A DNA stretch of 64,000 bases, taken from positions 43,470,751-43,534,750 of the forward strand of contig OX246745.1 in NCBI GenBank assembly GCA_945910005.1, read 5' to 3'. The position numbers were made by a program, and so were the translations under genes. The DNA comes from Isoperla grammatica. Its lineage: Eukaryota > Arthropoda > Insecta > Plecoptera > Perlodidae. How positions within the stretch are numbered: the first letter of the stretch is position 1; every line of letters begins with the position of its first letter. Shown here piece by piece: positions 50,201 through 55,047 of this stretch. Below the pieces are notes generated by a model. It searched no databases. It worked only from the letters and a program-made list of their open reading frames with translations, and was not told where the DNA came from.

Positions 50201-51937
50201 AAAAAGATACCTTTATAATAAACATGATTTTTTTAAAAAGATGGCTGTTCAAGTTACAACCTTAGAATGTGTTTGTATTATTTCTCGATATGTTGCTAAC
50301 AATTGCACGAAATATTATTTAAATCCGTCACGAAGTTTTCTTTAAATAAATTAAAACGTTCAAGTTGATTTTTCAATGGATTTCCGCATAATTTCATTCA
50401 ACCGTGGTCTACTCAATAGGCTCTAATTCATAAACTATTAAACGTATCTGTGTATAGAAAGTTGCATAATGTAGATACAGGCTAGACCTAAAACTGATAT
50501 TGTTAAATCATATATTAACCGCACTTAGACCATAATAAAAGCTATTTAAATCGTTGACAAAGTGTGTTGTTCACTTTTGCATGTTTGCCGTGAAAGTCAT
50601 AAAACATAACACGTCATTGTAGCCATTCTATGATGGCTATAAAAATTCCAAATACATAGTGAGAAAAGTCTGAGTGCGCGCGCTATTTTGTGCGCAAATG
50701 CGAATCATCTCCGTGGAACACTGTAAACACGATGAAAATTATTGTCGTAGATAAACAATATCTTTTTAAAACATGACGGTTAAAGTTACAATTTTGAAAC
50801 TACTGTCACGTGTTGGTATTGTAGACGTTGACCTACATATAAAAAAGTCATTTAAGTCCGTGTGTAAGTTTTAATTTAATTAAATAAATAAAACAAAATG
50901 TTTTCAGTTATTAATTTTTTGTAGGTTGGCATCTTACGTCATTGTAGCCATGAATGCATTAACTACAGGACATCCGCCAATCCATTCGTATTTTTCGTAT
51001 GTTGATTTATTAAAAGTTCTATTAGAAGTTCTATTTTTAATTTGGCATACCTGAGTTACACACAAGTCAGGCCTTGGTCGGCCTAATGTCTGTGCTACCA
51101 GTCTCTCTTCATAATTCAAATGTTTATGACGTGCCTCACCTCTTTCATTTTGTTTGACTATTACTACAAAGTCGACACATCACACAGTGACACAACACAA
51201 CACGCACACGCACTACACTATAGAACAAAGACAACCACCTGTCTACACACAACTGACAACACCACGCCCACACGTACTTACATAAACGGCGCCTCGCTCC
51301 GTACTGGGGCTCACGACAAACCATGCTCATTCGTCATGTAAAATCTGCCGTCTCAACTCACTTATCATCGGAAAAACGTAACTGCGCATGCGCGGTATGA
51401 GTGTTATCGGCATGGGCTCACCGAGTCACCAGGCAACTAAATGCAAGACGCGATAAACCCAAATACGCGGCGGCCAGCGATAACGGTAGCTAAAACGTAA
51501 CCGTAACGAACTCCGTCGGAGACTTCGGGTACTGCCGTCTGCCTGGATAAGTCAGCGCACCGCGCCTTTATTTGAATGTGCACATTACAATTACAGACTT
51601 TTCGATTTTATGTATACATACCACAAATCCACAACTCTTAATTTAATGTGAGTGATTGTTGACAAGAGGGGAGGGAGGGCACATGCCCGTGTGCCCTTAT
51701 GGGCGAGCCGCCACTGCCTCCTTCCTTGCTTATCACACAGAGCTTCTGTCTTGTTACGCTGCCTTCTACACAACTGTTGTTATGGCTACCGTGCTCACAG
51801 TGTATCGTACATATGAACCCACCTCTATGTCCCTCTGAGCAAGTTTACAACGTAACGTGTGAACAACATCCACGCATATAATACATACGTGTGTTGGTGT
51901 TTCAGATGACGAGGGGATTGCAGAGTCTGGCATGTAA
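8881..51937 (+). CDS. Ptp10D: Receptor-type tyrosine phosphatase, Ptp10D/Ptp4E family (14 exons, 5' incomplete)
   Basis: A single-pass receptor protein tyrosine phosphatase that removes phosphate from phosphotyrosine at the inner face of the plasma membrane. In Drosophila this family acts in axon guidance and tracheal tube shape. Joined exons: 8881-8986, 10344-10507, 16546-16836, 17762-18040, 18502-18794, 20724-21000, 24042-24259, 29221-29416, 29919-30084, 41307-41559, 42306-42563, 43096-43244, 43641-43876, 51906-51937. All have AG/GT borders and the phases agree throughout, giving 971 residues and a TAA stop. Order: six fibronectin III units, transmembrane helix, basic stop-transfer, one PTP domain with WPD loop and [10 protein letters not shown] loop, and C-terminal [10 protein letters not shown] as in insect Ptp10D. 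The first visible exon begins in phase 2 behind an acceptor, so signal peptide and N-terminal FN3 units lie upstream of the window. Symbol is by family resemblance; a Ptp4E name would fit equally if the lineage has one copy. Confidence 0.95.
9154..10006. mobile_element. hAT-like element in intron 1
   Basis: Ends are TAGAGATCCGAGTAAATGG (left) and the complement TAGAGACCCGAGTAAATGG (right). The outer motif and the next ~10 bp (AAATGGTTTTATTTTT in complement) match the right end of the element at 52578-53114, so both are one family. The flanking 8-mers ACATTTAG and ACTATTAG agree at only six positions. It encloses the SINE fragment at 9285-9505. Confidence 0.6.
9285..9505 (+). mobile_element. 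tRNA-derived SINE, copy 2 (5' truncated)
   Basis: B box GGTTCGATTCC is followed by the same ordered blocks as the copy at 765-1030 (CTGACTGAAGG, AATGCTGAGG, CTCGGGCATTCC, CCAAATACC, GTCACCTGATGAGGGG). The A-box part is missing or eroded. Nested inside the hAT-like element. Confidence 0.5.
10344..10507 (+). CDS. Ptp10D: Ptp10D exon 2: second half of the same FN3 domain
   Basis: Acceptor TTTATCCCGACAG then A, which completes the split Arg codon and gives the join [12 protein letters not shown]. Ends ...QQLNHTV plus one base before donor GTGAGT. The [16 protein letters not shown] stretch is the F-G strand part of the FN3 fold. An alternative acceptor a few bases upstream would break the phase with exon 1, so this start is preferred. 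The last 82 bases are the first copy of the 136-bp tandem repeat that continues into the intron. Confidence 0.88.
10426..11240. repeat. 136-bp minisatellite over the exon 2 donor (6.0 copies)
   Basis: Six near-identical units. Each unit holds the last 82 nt of exon 2, the donor GTGAGT and 46-54 nt of intron (TAGCTTGTTATGTGTAGG...). The first unit is the real exon end; the other five are intronic copies with intact donors. Differences are single bases (ACAGGC/ACGGGC, GAGG/GGGG). Confidence 0.97.
11449..12377. mobile_element. Non-autonomous hAT element with ATCGAT-rich ends
   Basis: TIR TAAGGCTGGGC at both ends and a perfect 8-bp target duplication ATTTTAGG (11441-11448 and 12378-12385). Both subterminal zones are packed with CATCGA/TCGATG words (about 11460-11570 and 12285-12365); the interior is a GC-richer block. 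No transposase. Confidence 0.8.
12560..16100. other. Intron 2 distal part with inverted GC-rich blocks and the 47-bp array
   Basis: Two GC-rich patches face each other: 12713-12746 and 15948-15982 share the inverted core ACGTCACGTGGATACAAGA. Between them lie AT-rich sequence and the 47-bp minisatellite. This may be the remains of a 3.2-kb TIR element, but no terminal motif or target duplication was found. No gene seen in 14240-15940. Confidence 0.35.
13399..14238. repeat. 47-bp minisatellite (about 18 copies)
   Basis: Unit GTGGTTAGGAGGCATGGTTA... followed by GGCCCATGTAAACGTAGCAC and RTAATAA. Entirely intronic. Nearly all differences between copies are G/A at two CpG positions (GGCGTGG/GGCATGG and CACGTAA/CACATAA), plus rare GGGG/GTGG and one TATACG. 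Confidence 0.97.
16546..16836 (+). CDS. Ptp10D: Ptp10D exon 3: complete FN3 domain
   Basis: Acceptor TTGTTTTCCAG; phase 1 at both ends, the classic layout of a shuffled FN3 module. Reads [14 protein letters not shown]..., core TLEW, ...[14 protein letters not shown], ending LPTRT plus one base before donor GTACGT. Contains N-glycosylation sequons (NVT, NMS). Strong coding signal across the full 291 nt. Confidence 0.93.
16837..17761. other. Intron 3
   Basis: Contains a perfect hairpin at 17378-17444 and the 70-bp acceptor array; the rest (16837-17370) shows nothing recognisable. Confidence 0.8.
17378..17444. repeat. Perfect 24-bp inverted repeat
   Basis: Arms 17378-17401 and 17421-17444 (left begins GGCCTGACGTGGCCTTGATC; the right is its exact complement) with a 19-nt loop. 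It would form a very stable stem in RNA or single-stranded DNA. It lies 77 bp before the 70-bp array and 318 bp before exon 4. Confidence 0.85.
17521..17800. repeat. 70-bp minisatellite over the exon 4 acceptor (4.0 copies)
   Basis: Each unit is CAGTGTGATATCGCTGTGTT, then TGTGTGCGCAG (the acceptor) and the first 39-40 nt of exon 4. The four copies look identical; only the last continues into the exon. Confidence 0.97.
17762..18040 (+). CDS. Ptp10D: Ptp10D exon 4: FN3 domain
   Basis: Acceptor TTTGTGTGCGCAG in the last of four 70-bp tandem copies; donor GTAAGT. Phase 1 at both ends. Reads [14 protein letters not shown]...[19 protein letters not shown]. The usual strand-B tryptophan is replaced by tyrosine (ALRY). 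Sequons NDT and NIT. Using any of the three upstream repeat acceptors would add 70, 140 or 210 nt and hit a TGA in the next copy, so only this last copy is coding. Confidence 0.92.
18041..18501. other. Intron 4, no feature seen
   Basis: A 461-bp AT-rich intron with GCATGTATGTATGTATATAG near 18210. No repeat element or RNA gene recognised. Confidence 0.7.
18502..18794 (+). CDS. Ptp10D: Ptp10D exon 5: FN3 domain
   Basis: Acceptor TGTTTTTCCTCAG, donor AAG/GTGAGA, entering in phase 1 and leaving in phase 0. Reads [20 protein letters not shown] then W, and [19 protein letters not shown], ending ESKPGK. Sequons NAT, NLT and NYT. Confidence 0.93.
18968..19151. mobile_element. pogo/Tigger-like MITE
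   Basis: A 184-bp element with inverted ends CAGTAATCCCCCTTTAATTC (left) and CAGTAGTCCCTCGTTAATTC (complement of right), flanked by TA on both sides (18966-18967, 19152-19153). CAGT termini with a TA duplication are typical of pogo/Tigger non-autonomous elements. Confidence 0.72.
19361..20763. repeat. 80-bp minisatellite over the exon 6 acceptor (about 17.5 copies)
   Basis: Unit: CAG (end of the acceptor), GTGGAGAAGTTCCATCCCGT, GGATATCCAGCCTTCCGACAT, then CTCACTGACATGTTAGTCTG and TATGGGTGTATTGTGT. Phase is exact every 80 bp from 19361 to 20721. Variants: TAG/CAG in GATATCYAG, GCCTTCC/GCGTTCC, TCTCT/TCACT. The last copy diverges after GACAT and becomes exon 6. Confidence 0.97.
20724..21000 (+). 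CDS. Ptp10D: Ptp10D exon 6: FN3 domain
   Basis: Begins in the eighteenth copy of an 80-bp repeat (acceptor GTATTGTGTCAG then GTGGAG). Reads [18 protein letters not shown], ...[27 protein letters not shown] plus one base before donor GTAAGA. Phase 0 entry, phase 1 exit. The seventeen upstream copies carry the same first 13-14 codons but then run into an in-frame TAG, so only this copy yields a full exon. Confidence 0.94.
21530..22237. mobile_element. TTAA-flanked MITE (piggyBac-like) with CT microsatellite
   Basis: Inverted ends AGGGGTTCTCACGCGCTA (left) and AGGGGTTCTCACCCGCTA (complement of right), flanked by TTAA (21526-21529 and 22238-22241). The interior includes (CT)n at about 21789-21815 and an NRF1-like palindrome TGCGCATGCG at 21750. 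No transposase is recognisable. Confidence 0.72.
22517..23735 (+). pseudogene. piggyBac-like transposase remnant
   Basis: From the ATG at 22790 the reading [15 protein letters not shown] shifts frame after one codon block to [20 protein letters not shown], an acidic N-terminal region typical of piggyBac-derived (PGBD4-like) transposases, and continues [14 protein letters not shown]...[12 protein letters not shown], the entry of the DDE_Tnp_1_7 domain. It then loses similarity and stops near 23165; a later segment (23420-23732) has a Cys-containing [11 protein letters not shown] stretch reminiscent of the family's C-terminal zinc region. The catalytic core is missing. TTAA at 22517 followed by CCAGTTCCGTGG may be the left terminus, with an inverted subterminal pair around 22535 and 22590. 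Inactive relic. Confidence 0.6.
23736..24041. other. Intron 6 tail
   Basis: AT-rich sequence between the transposase relic and the exon 7 acceptor. Nothing recognised. Confidence 0.6.
24042..24259 (+). CDS. Ptp10D: Ptp10D exon 7: first half of membrane-proximal FN3 domain
   Basis: Acceptor CTTTCTTCCAG, donor CAG/GTAGGC, leaving in phase 0. Reads [40 protein letters not shown], ...[14 protein letters not shown]. This half-domain with the long insert is characteristic of the juxtamembrane FN3 of Ptp10D. The last 78 nt are the first copy of the 127-bp array that fills most of the following intron. Confidence 0.94.
24182..28974. repeat. 127-bp minisatellite over the exon 7 donor (37.7 copies)
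   Basis: Unit: last 78 nt of exon 7 (GATAGCAAGAACGCTTCCGG to CCACCATATCAG), donor GTAGGC, then 43 nt of intron (TGAGGGGTGACGCATG...). Copies fall every 127 bp without indels from 24182 to 28881; the last is cut at 28974. Differences are few: CCGGTC/CCAGTC, GGCCTAC/GGCGTAC/GGCCAAC, GACGTG/GACCTG in two copies. The first copy is the true exon end. Confidence 0.98.
28975..29220. other. Intron 7 tail
   Basis: Unique AT-rich sequence between the array and the exon 8 acceptor. Nothing recognised. Confidence 0.6.
29221..29416 (+). CDS. Ptp10D: Ptp10D exon 8: second half of membrane-proximal FN3 domain
   Basis: Acceptor TTGTTATCTTCAG, donor GTAAAA. Reads [58 protein letters not shown]. The GYCNGPL / [10 protein letters not shown] / KFTDT block is a strong family marker of Ptp10D-type receptors. 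Phase 0 entry, phase 1 exit. Confidence 0.96.
29417..29918. other. Intron 8, no feature seen
   Basis: A 502-bp intron with a poly-C run near 29733. No element or RNA gene recognised. Confidence 0.7.
29919..30084 (+). CDS. Ptp10D: Ptp10D exon 9: transmembrane segment and stop-transfer
   Basis: Acceptor GGATGTTGCAG, donor CAG/GTAACT. Codons from about 29933 to 30001 encode an uninterrupted hydrophobic helix ([14 protein letters not shown]... to ...FVL) followed at once by basic RKRRSAWR, so the C-terminal side is cytoplasmic. The exon ends in the juxtamembrane tail (LPDSVIETR) in phase 2. The next exon is 11.2 kb away. Confidence 0.94.
30467..30514. repeat. Isolated left fragment of the 83-bp satellite
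   Basis: Matches the 83-bp unit from TAAAAGACACTTAGCAAC to GAACACTTA with one or two differences, and stops exactly at the left end of the PIF/Harbinger-like insertion. The unit resumes at 37337 on the other side. Confidence 0.85.
30795..30893. repeat. (TTTA)n microsatellite, left of Helitron
   Basis: Imperfect TTTA/TTTATC repeats ending directly at the CTAG terminus of the Helitron. Confidence 0.8.
30894..31241 (-). pseudogene. N-terminal remnant of Helitron-encoded protein
   Basis: Begins [20 protein letters not shown] and carries three tandem 23-residue repeats of the form [21 protein letters not shown] (69-bp DNA units). This basic, Glu/Arg-rich repeated leader is typical of the N-terminus of arthropod Helitron replicase-helicase proteins. 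No Rep or helicase motifs follow; the frame runs into the element's 3' hairpin, so it is a truncated remnant. Confidence 0.6.
30894..32024 (-). mobile_element. Non-autonomous Helitron (internally deleted)
   Basis: On the minus strand it starts A|TCTATATACATAAAAG and ends in a short hairpin (GGCAT/ATGCC stem) followed 13 nt later by CTAG|T: the Helitron 5'-TC, 3'-hairpin-CTRR termini inserted between A and T with no target duplication. The leader has about 3.3 tandem copies of a ~140-bp unit (31484-31960). It keeps the beginning of a Helitron protein frame and then jumps to the 3' end, so the helicase is deleted. Confidence 0.78.
32025..32246. repeat. (TTTA)n microsatellite, right of Helitron
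   Basis: Long run of TTTA with few TTTG/TTCA interruptions, abutting the TC end of the Helitron; same motif as on the other side, so the Helitron likely landed in a TTTA tract. Confidence 0.9.
32247..33146. other. Interior of the PIF/Harbinger-like insertion
   Basis: AT-rich sequence with a T-run at 32462 and a poly-C run at 33114-33129. No coding similarity recognised. Confidence 0.5.
33155..33917. mobile_element. Non-autonomous hAT element nested in the Harbinger-like insertion
   Basis: TIR CAGGGTTGCC at both ends and a perfect 8-bp duplication GCATAGGG (33147-33154, 33918-33925). Inner ends share AAATCCGC/ATCCTC-type words. No transposase. Confidence 0.82.
33926..34712. other. Interior of the PIF/Harbinger-like insertion, second part
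   Basis: AT-rich sequence with scattered AGGCCTA words and a GTACATGTACATGTAC palindrome near 34296. Nothing coding recognised. Confidence 0.45.
34713..36328. mobile_element. 1616-bp TIR element with 41-bp perfect arms
   Basis: Arms 34713-34753 and 36288-36328 are exact complements (GGGAATGCAAGTGCGCCAAA at the outer edge, TACTTCCGGTTCAA at the inner). TATA flanks both sides, so a TA or TATA target is possible. A 54-codon open frame starts at 35469 ([20 protein letters not shown]...), not recognised. Superfamily unassigned. Confidence 0.7.
36844..37065 (-). other. 73-codon open frame near the right end of the Harbinger-like insertion
   Basis: Begins [20 protein letters not shown] and ends RIEPVFK. 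Its position just inside the terminal repeat and reading inward fits a first exon of a transposon protein, but I see no diagnostic motif. Could also be chance. Confidence 0.25.
37337..41155. repeat. 83-bp satellite (about 44 copies plus degenerate tail)
   Basis: Unit ACAAGCAAAAGACACTGAAT, AGACACTAAGCTAAAAGACA, CTTAGCAACAACTTAGGACA, CTGAGTGGAAAGAACACTTA, GCG. Regular from 37343 to 40990, then a decayed tail to about 41155. Each unit holds shorter internal words (ACACTTAG, ACACTGA). Intronic. Confidence 0.97.
41307..41559 (+). CDS. Ptp10D: Ptp10D exon 10: start of PTP catalytic domain
   Basis: Acceptor TTTTCCCCACAG, donor CCG/GTAAAG. Contains [20 protein letters not shown], the [17 protein letters not shown] substrate-recognition loop (usual KNRY motif), and DYINANYVP. 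These match the N-terminal third of receptor PTP domains, and the FAEHYR lead-in is specific to the Ptp10D group. Confidence 0.97.
42306..42563 (+). CDS. Ptp10D: Ptp10D exon 11: PTP domain, middle
   Basis: Acceptor CAACATGTGTTGTAG, donor CGG/GTAAGT; 86 whole codons. Begins [20 protein letters not shown], then [45 protein letters not shown]. These are the standard central PTP motifs QGP, DFW and KCxxYWP. Confidence 0.97.
43096..43244 (+). CDS. Ptp10D: Ptp10D exon 12: WPD loop and catalytic cysteine
   Basis: Acceptor GATTACAG, donor CAG/GTGAAT. Encodes [19 protein letters not shown] with the general-acid Asp codon at 43144-43146, and ends RPIVVHC plus two bases. The nucleophilic Cys codon is 43240-43242; the following Ser codon is split by the intron. 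Confidence 0.97.
43641..43876 (+). CDS. Ptp10D: Ptp10D exon 13: phosphate-binding loop and Q-loop
   Basis: Acceptor GTGTTCTCAG; its first base completes the Ser codon, giving [10 protein letters not shown] across the splice with the essential Arg codon at 43654-43656. Continues [47 protein letters not shown] and HDNQGFE, which includes the Q-loop QTEQQY. All catalytic residues of an active PTP are present. Donor GTAAGT leaves one base of a split codon. Confidence 0.97.
44116..46130. repeat. 145-bp minisatellite in intron 13 (13.9 copies)
   Basis: Unit CGGCAGCACTTGTACGCCGT, TCTGTACGTGGCATCCATCT, ... to GACATAAGGGAGTTATAA. Exact 145-bp spacing from 44116 to 46001. Two haplotypes of unit alternate (GCCTC...GAGGAG and GTCTC...GAGAAG). 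Open frames of 66 codons on the minus strand recur because the unit lacks stops over most of that frame; they are not genes. Confidence 0.97.
46131..47592. other. Intron 13, middle part
   Basis: AT-rich with no recognised element. Includes an attractive but rejected terminal exon candidate at 47072. Confidence 0.5.
47601..48379. mobile_element. Non-autonomous hAT element with ATCGAT-rich ends, intron 13
   Basis: Inverted ends TAGGGATGCACATCGATAA and TAGGGATGCACACGATAA (complement of right), and a perfect 8-bp duplication GCTAGAAT (47593-47600, 48380-48387). TATCGATAA words crowd both subterminal zones around a GC-richer core (47690-48220). No transposase. Confidence 0.82.
48572..49955. repeat. 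173-bp GC-rich minisatellite in intron 13 (8 copies)
   Basis: Units begin CATGGTTAACTTGCTAAGGC at 48575, 48748, 48921 and so on to 49786. The unit includes CTAGGCCTAGAGGCC, CCGCCCCCCGATCC and GGCCCGGGTAGACG. Copies are almost identical (GACTTTATT/GACCTTATT, CCAGG/CCGGG), so the array expanded recently. Confidence 0.97.
49956..51905. other. Intron 13, distal part
   Basis: AT-rich to about 51100, then GC-richer to the last exon. A perfect TGCGCATGCGC palindrome (NRF1-type site) is at 51383-51393. No gene or element recognised. Confidence 0.5.
51906..51937 (+). CDS. Ptp10D: Ptp10D exon 14: 32-nt terminal coding exon
   Basis: Acceptor GTGTTGGTGTTTCAG followed by two bases that complete an Asp codon, then codons reading [10 protein letters not shown] and TAA. 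This decapeptide is the conserved C-terminus of insect Ptp10D, and the phase fits exon 13, so this tiny exon 8 kb away is preferred over two nearer candidates that end in unrelated residues. Confidence 0.93.
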
Positions 51938-52300
51938 TGGCAAACAAGAGAAGACTTAACTCTAGTATTTGAATACAGTATTTGTATTTTATGACATGAC
52001 ATGACATGATTATCAGTGCTTATAGACTGTACCTGTACTGTACACGTACTACACTATTTAAGGTGGCTTTACTAGATAAGCAGTGAAATGTATTATTTGA
52101 AAACATTCATCTAAATGACTTTGGTTTGTGGCTAACCAAGGGGTGACAATATTAGTGATAACTGGTCCAACCTCCAACGTACTTTTATCAATGTAATGAA
52201 TATCAGGACTGCAGCTGATCTGTATTTTATATGTTAGACCTCCTAACAAGTATTCTTAGCCTGTAAAAATGCTCAAATAAAACTGCTATTTTATATGTTT
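51938..52300 (+). other. Ptp10D: Ptp10D 3' untranslated region (approximate end)
   Basis: Follows the TAA stop. A canonical AATAAA lies at 52276-52281, about 340 nt downstream, so a transcript end near 52300 is likely. No competing AATAAA was noticed between the stop and this site. The end point is inferred. Confidence 0.6.
52276..52281 (+). promoter_or_regulatory. Polyadenylation signal AATAAA
   Basis: Canonical hexamer in the predicted 3' UTR of the phosphatase gene, followed within 30 nt by T-rich sequence (TATTTTATATGTTTT). Confidence 0.55.
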
Positions 52301-52577
52301 TAACTTCCCGTTTTAGGACGAAACTTTTAAACCGCCATGTTCCATTAGGAGTCGCCTATATTGCCACTTGTTTGTGATATATAGTCTATTTTTGGTATCG
52401 GCCCATCACAATGATCCAGAAATCACCTGAAGCTATTTTCATTCTAGTGCCAGTGTTGGGGACATGTAACCTGTACATGCTTTAGTCCAAGTGTTCCATC
52501 CATGTCGAGTTATTTCTCTTGCATGTAGTAGACACGCAAATATGCTTTAACAAGTGTCAAAAGAAACAACTTATAAC

Positions 52578-53114
52578 TAGAGATCCTTGTATTTCGCAAT
52601 GCGCGATAGCGCGAAATCACTTGAAACGGGCAGCAATTGAAATATGTTGGCATGACAGTCTGTTGTGAGTCCAAAAATAGTCTTTTTGAATCGCGAAATA
52701 AAACGAAATCCCGTGTATACGCGAAATAGCATAAGTTTACTGTTATAAAACGAAAAAGACTGAAGCTGTTGAATTAACGCGAAATCGCCGAATTTCTGTC
52801 AAAAACCCCACATTTTTTATTAAAACAATAGATAAGTAATCAATAAATAACATACTCGGGTACTAAAAATTGCATTTCATTCCGTAAGTAGAATCCTTAC
52901 TGACTGTATTACCTTCCATTTCCTTTTTTACTATCATGGTAGACCTACGCGACAATGAAGGCATGCCACATCCGTTAAAATACAAGATACAAATTAGATT
53001 TTGTAAATTAAAATTGAAACACCGCCAAAAAGCTGAAATTACTGCTCAACAGCGAAATTTGGATTTAATAAAACGAAATATGCTAAAAAATAAAACCATT
53101 TACAAGGATCTCTA
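52578..53114. mobile_element. Non-autonomous hAT element downstream of the gene
   Basis: TIR TAGAGATCCTTGTA at both ends and a perfect 8-bp duplication CTTATAAC (52570-52577, 53115-53122). The interior has repeated CGCGAAAT words near the left end. Its right end matches the family of 9154-10006. Confidence 0.82.
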
Positions 53115-53323
53115 CTTATAACATGTAATATGTGTATCACTTCCTTCTAATTAGCAGCACATGATTCAAACAAGAAATTAGAATAGTAGCTATGTTCTAA
53201 AGATTTAAAAGAGAGTTCAAGTATTAAACTGTTATTCCGGGAGTGACTTGGCATGTGCAGCAGCTAAATAGCCTTGAAGTTGGGGTGTGCGAGTACTCGA
53301 AATTTCAAATTGAATATCTAAAG

Positions 53324-53964
53324 CAGTGGTTCCCAACCTTATTTCACTCAAGGCAGCCCAAGCCTACGTTCAGTAGACATGCAGCACCCCCCCCCCCCCC
53401 CCCCAGCCTTCCACTAACGCCCACGCTAAAAAAAAAAACAATAATTATTAATTTTAAAAAATAGCATTGTAACATATCAACATTTTGCAAATTTAATTCA
53501 ATGATTTAATTACTGTAGCACCACTTACTAATACCATTTAATTTTTTAACACCGCGAGGAATGAGAACAAAGGTCTCGTTTGACTGTAACAAAATTTAAA
53601 AATTTGTGTCCTCAGTTGAGAACGTGGAGGCTGAAAGCGTTAACTTAATGTTTGTTGATGACTCACACAGATAAGACGTTGATAGCTGCCATAGAAATTT
53701 GATCCAGTTTTTTGAAGTGTTGAATAATTCTGAACTGTTATTCGGGGTTGAGGGGGGTCGAGGGTGAAAGTGTTAATCTGCATTATAAAATGTTGCATCC
53801 TTGATGTAGTATGTTTCAATGAAAATTCAATCGTGGTCAGGCTATTAACATACGTTTTCATTTGTACTGTTAAAATATTAATACATAATTATGAACTCTT
53901 TGTATTTTCAAATATTCAGAAATAAGATTTTTTCAATTCTAACGATAATTTTGCGGCACCCCTA
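53324..53964 (+). mobile_element. Charlie-type hAT fragment
   Basis: Begins CAGTGGTTCCCAACCTTATT followed by CTCAAGGCAGCCC, the well-known hAT-Charlie terminus. The opposite subterminal TTTTGCGGCACCCCTAGTAG appears near 53950, but the expected terminal complement is missing, so the right end is eroded or deleted. Contains a poly-C run near 53390. Confidence 0.55.
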
Positions 53965-54302
53965 GTAGCCTAATGTTCCTAAATATATTACTACAACATA
54001 AGTTTTGACTAAGCCAGATGTTTCTGCAACAGTTACGTCAAGAAAGAGTCAACTATTGTAATGCTTTTAGTTAGTTCCCAAACATTGGCTGGCGCTCTAC
54101 TAACACCCTCTGAGCTTCTCTGAACTCTTTGCTCACTTTCCCACATTAGTTTCAAGGTGGACTGGGCTCGTATTCTCTTACAGTGCAGTGTTTACCCATT
54201 TATTCCTACTATGACAAGTCCAGCCCACCTTTTAGTGTTTTTCCATAATCTAAAATGAACTTTATTGTGTCTTTCCGTTACTTGTTAATCAACTCGCATG
54301 TA

Positions 54303-54417
54303 CAGTAGAATCTCTGAATCATTTTTTTTTATCACTTCACTTCTTTGCAAGTTTTCTCTATTGGAAATGCTTGAATACCTTCTTCCCAGAAATAACTACT
54401 CTTTGGAGATTTCACTG
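54303..54417. mobile_element. Short pogo-like MITE
   Basis: Inverted ends CAGTAGAATCTC and CAGTGAAATCTC (complement of right) flanked by TA on both sides. 115 bp. Short arms with mismatches, so the call is tentative. Confidence 0.42.
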
Positions 54418-55047
54418 TATTTGTGGGAGGAAATGTTACCAATATAGTCAAAACATAGATTTATCATGATATTGTGTACATAAGATAGTATTATTGAAAT
54501 ATTTTAGCAAACACATGGCAGAAAAATGTATTTACTCCCAGTATAAAGCATATTCACAGGAATGTTTCTTATTACCAATGTACTTAAAACATAATGACTA
54601 GGATACATGTTAGTATTGTATTTCCAAGGTAAGGACAAGCCTTACGAGACAAGTGCCCAACGTATTTCCATTTTCTATGCGAGGTTTCCTGTTAAATATT
54701 TCTCATTGGATTTCGATGGTTATTTATGTTACACACTGTACTAAGTTGTTTGTAAAAGTATACCGAACAAGTTTCAATACTCTGGCAGAACTTGAGAATA
54801 ATGTGTTAAATAAATGCTTTACACCTCCAGCAATGGGTTGTGTTTTTGTAATCCAATTTTTTCATTCCACCATCCCATGCATACTTTATTAATTACAAGT
54901 TGAACATACAATTAAAATTTAAAAGTATAATCTCTAAGCCTTCAGAGCATAGTTTTACTAACTTGGGCTGGGTGAACCACATCAGGGGGCCAAACTCATT
55001 ATGTTTTACTGTATTTTGCACGAGTGGTCGAGGTTTCTTCAGTTCTT

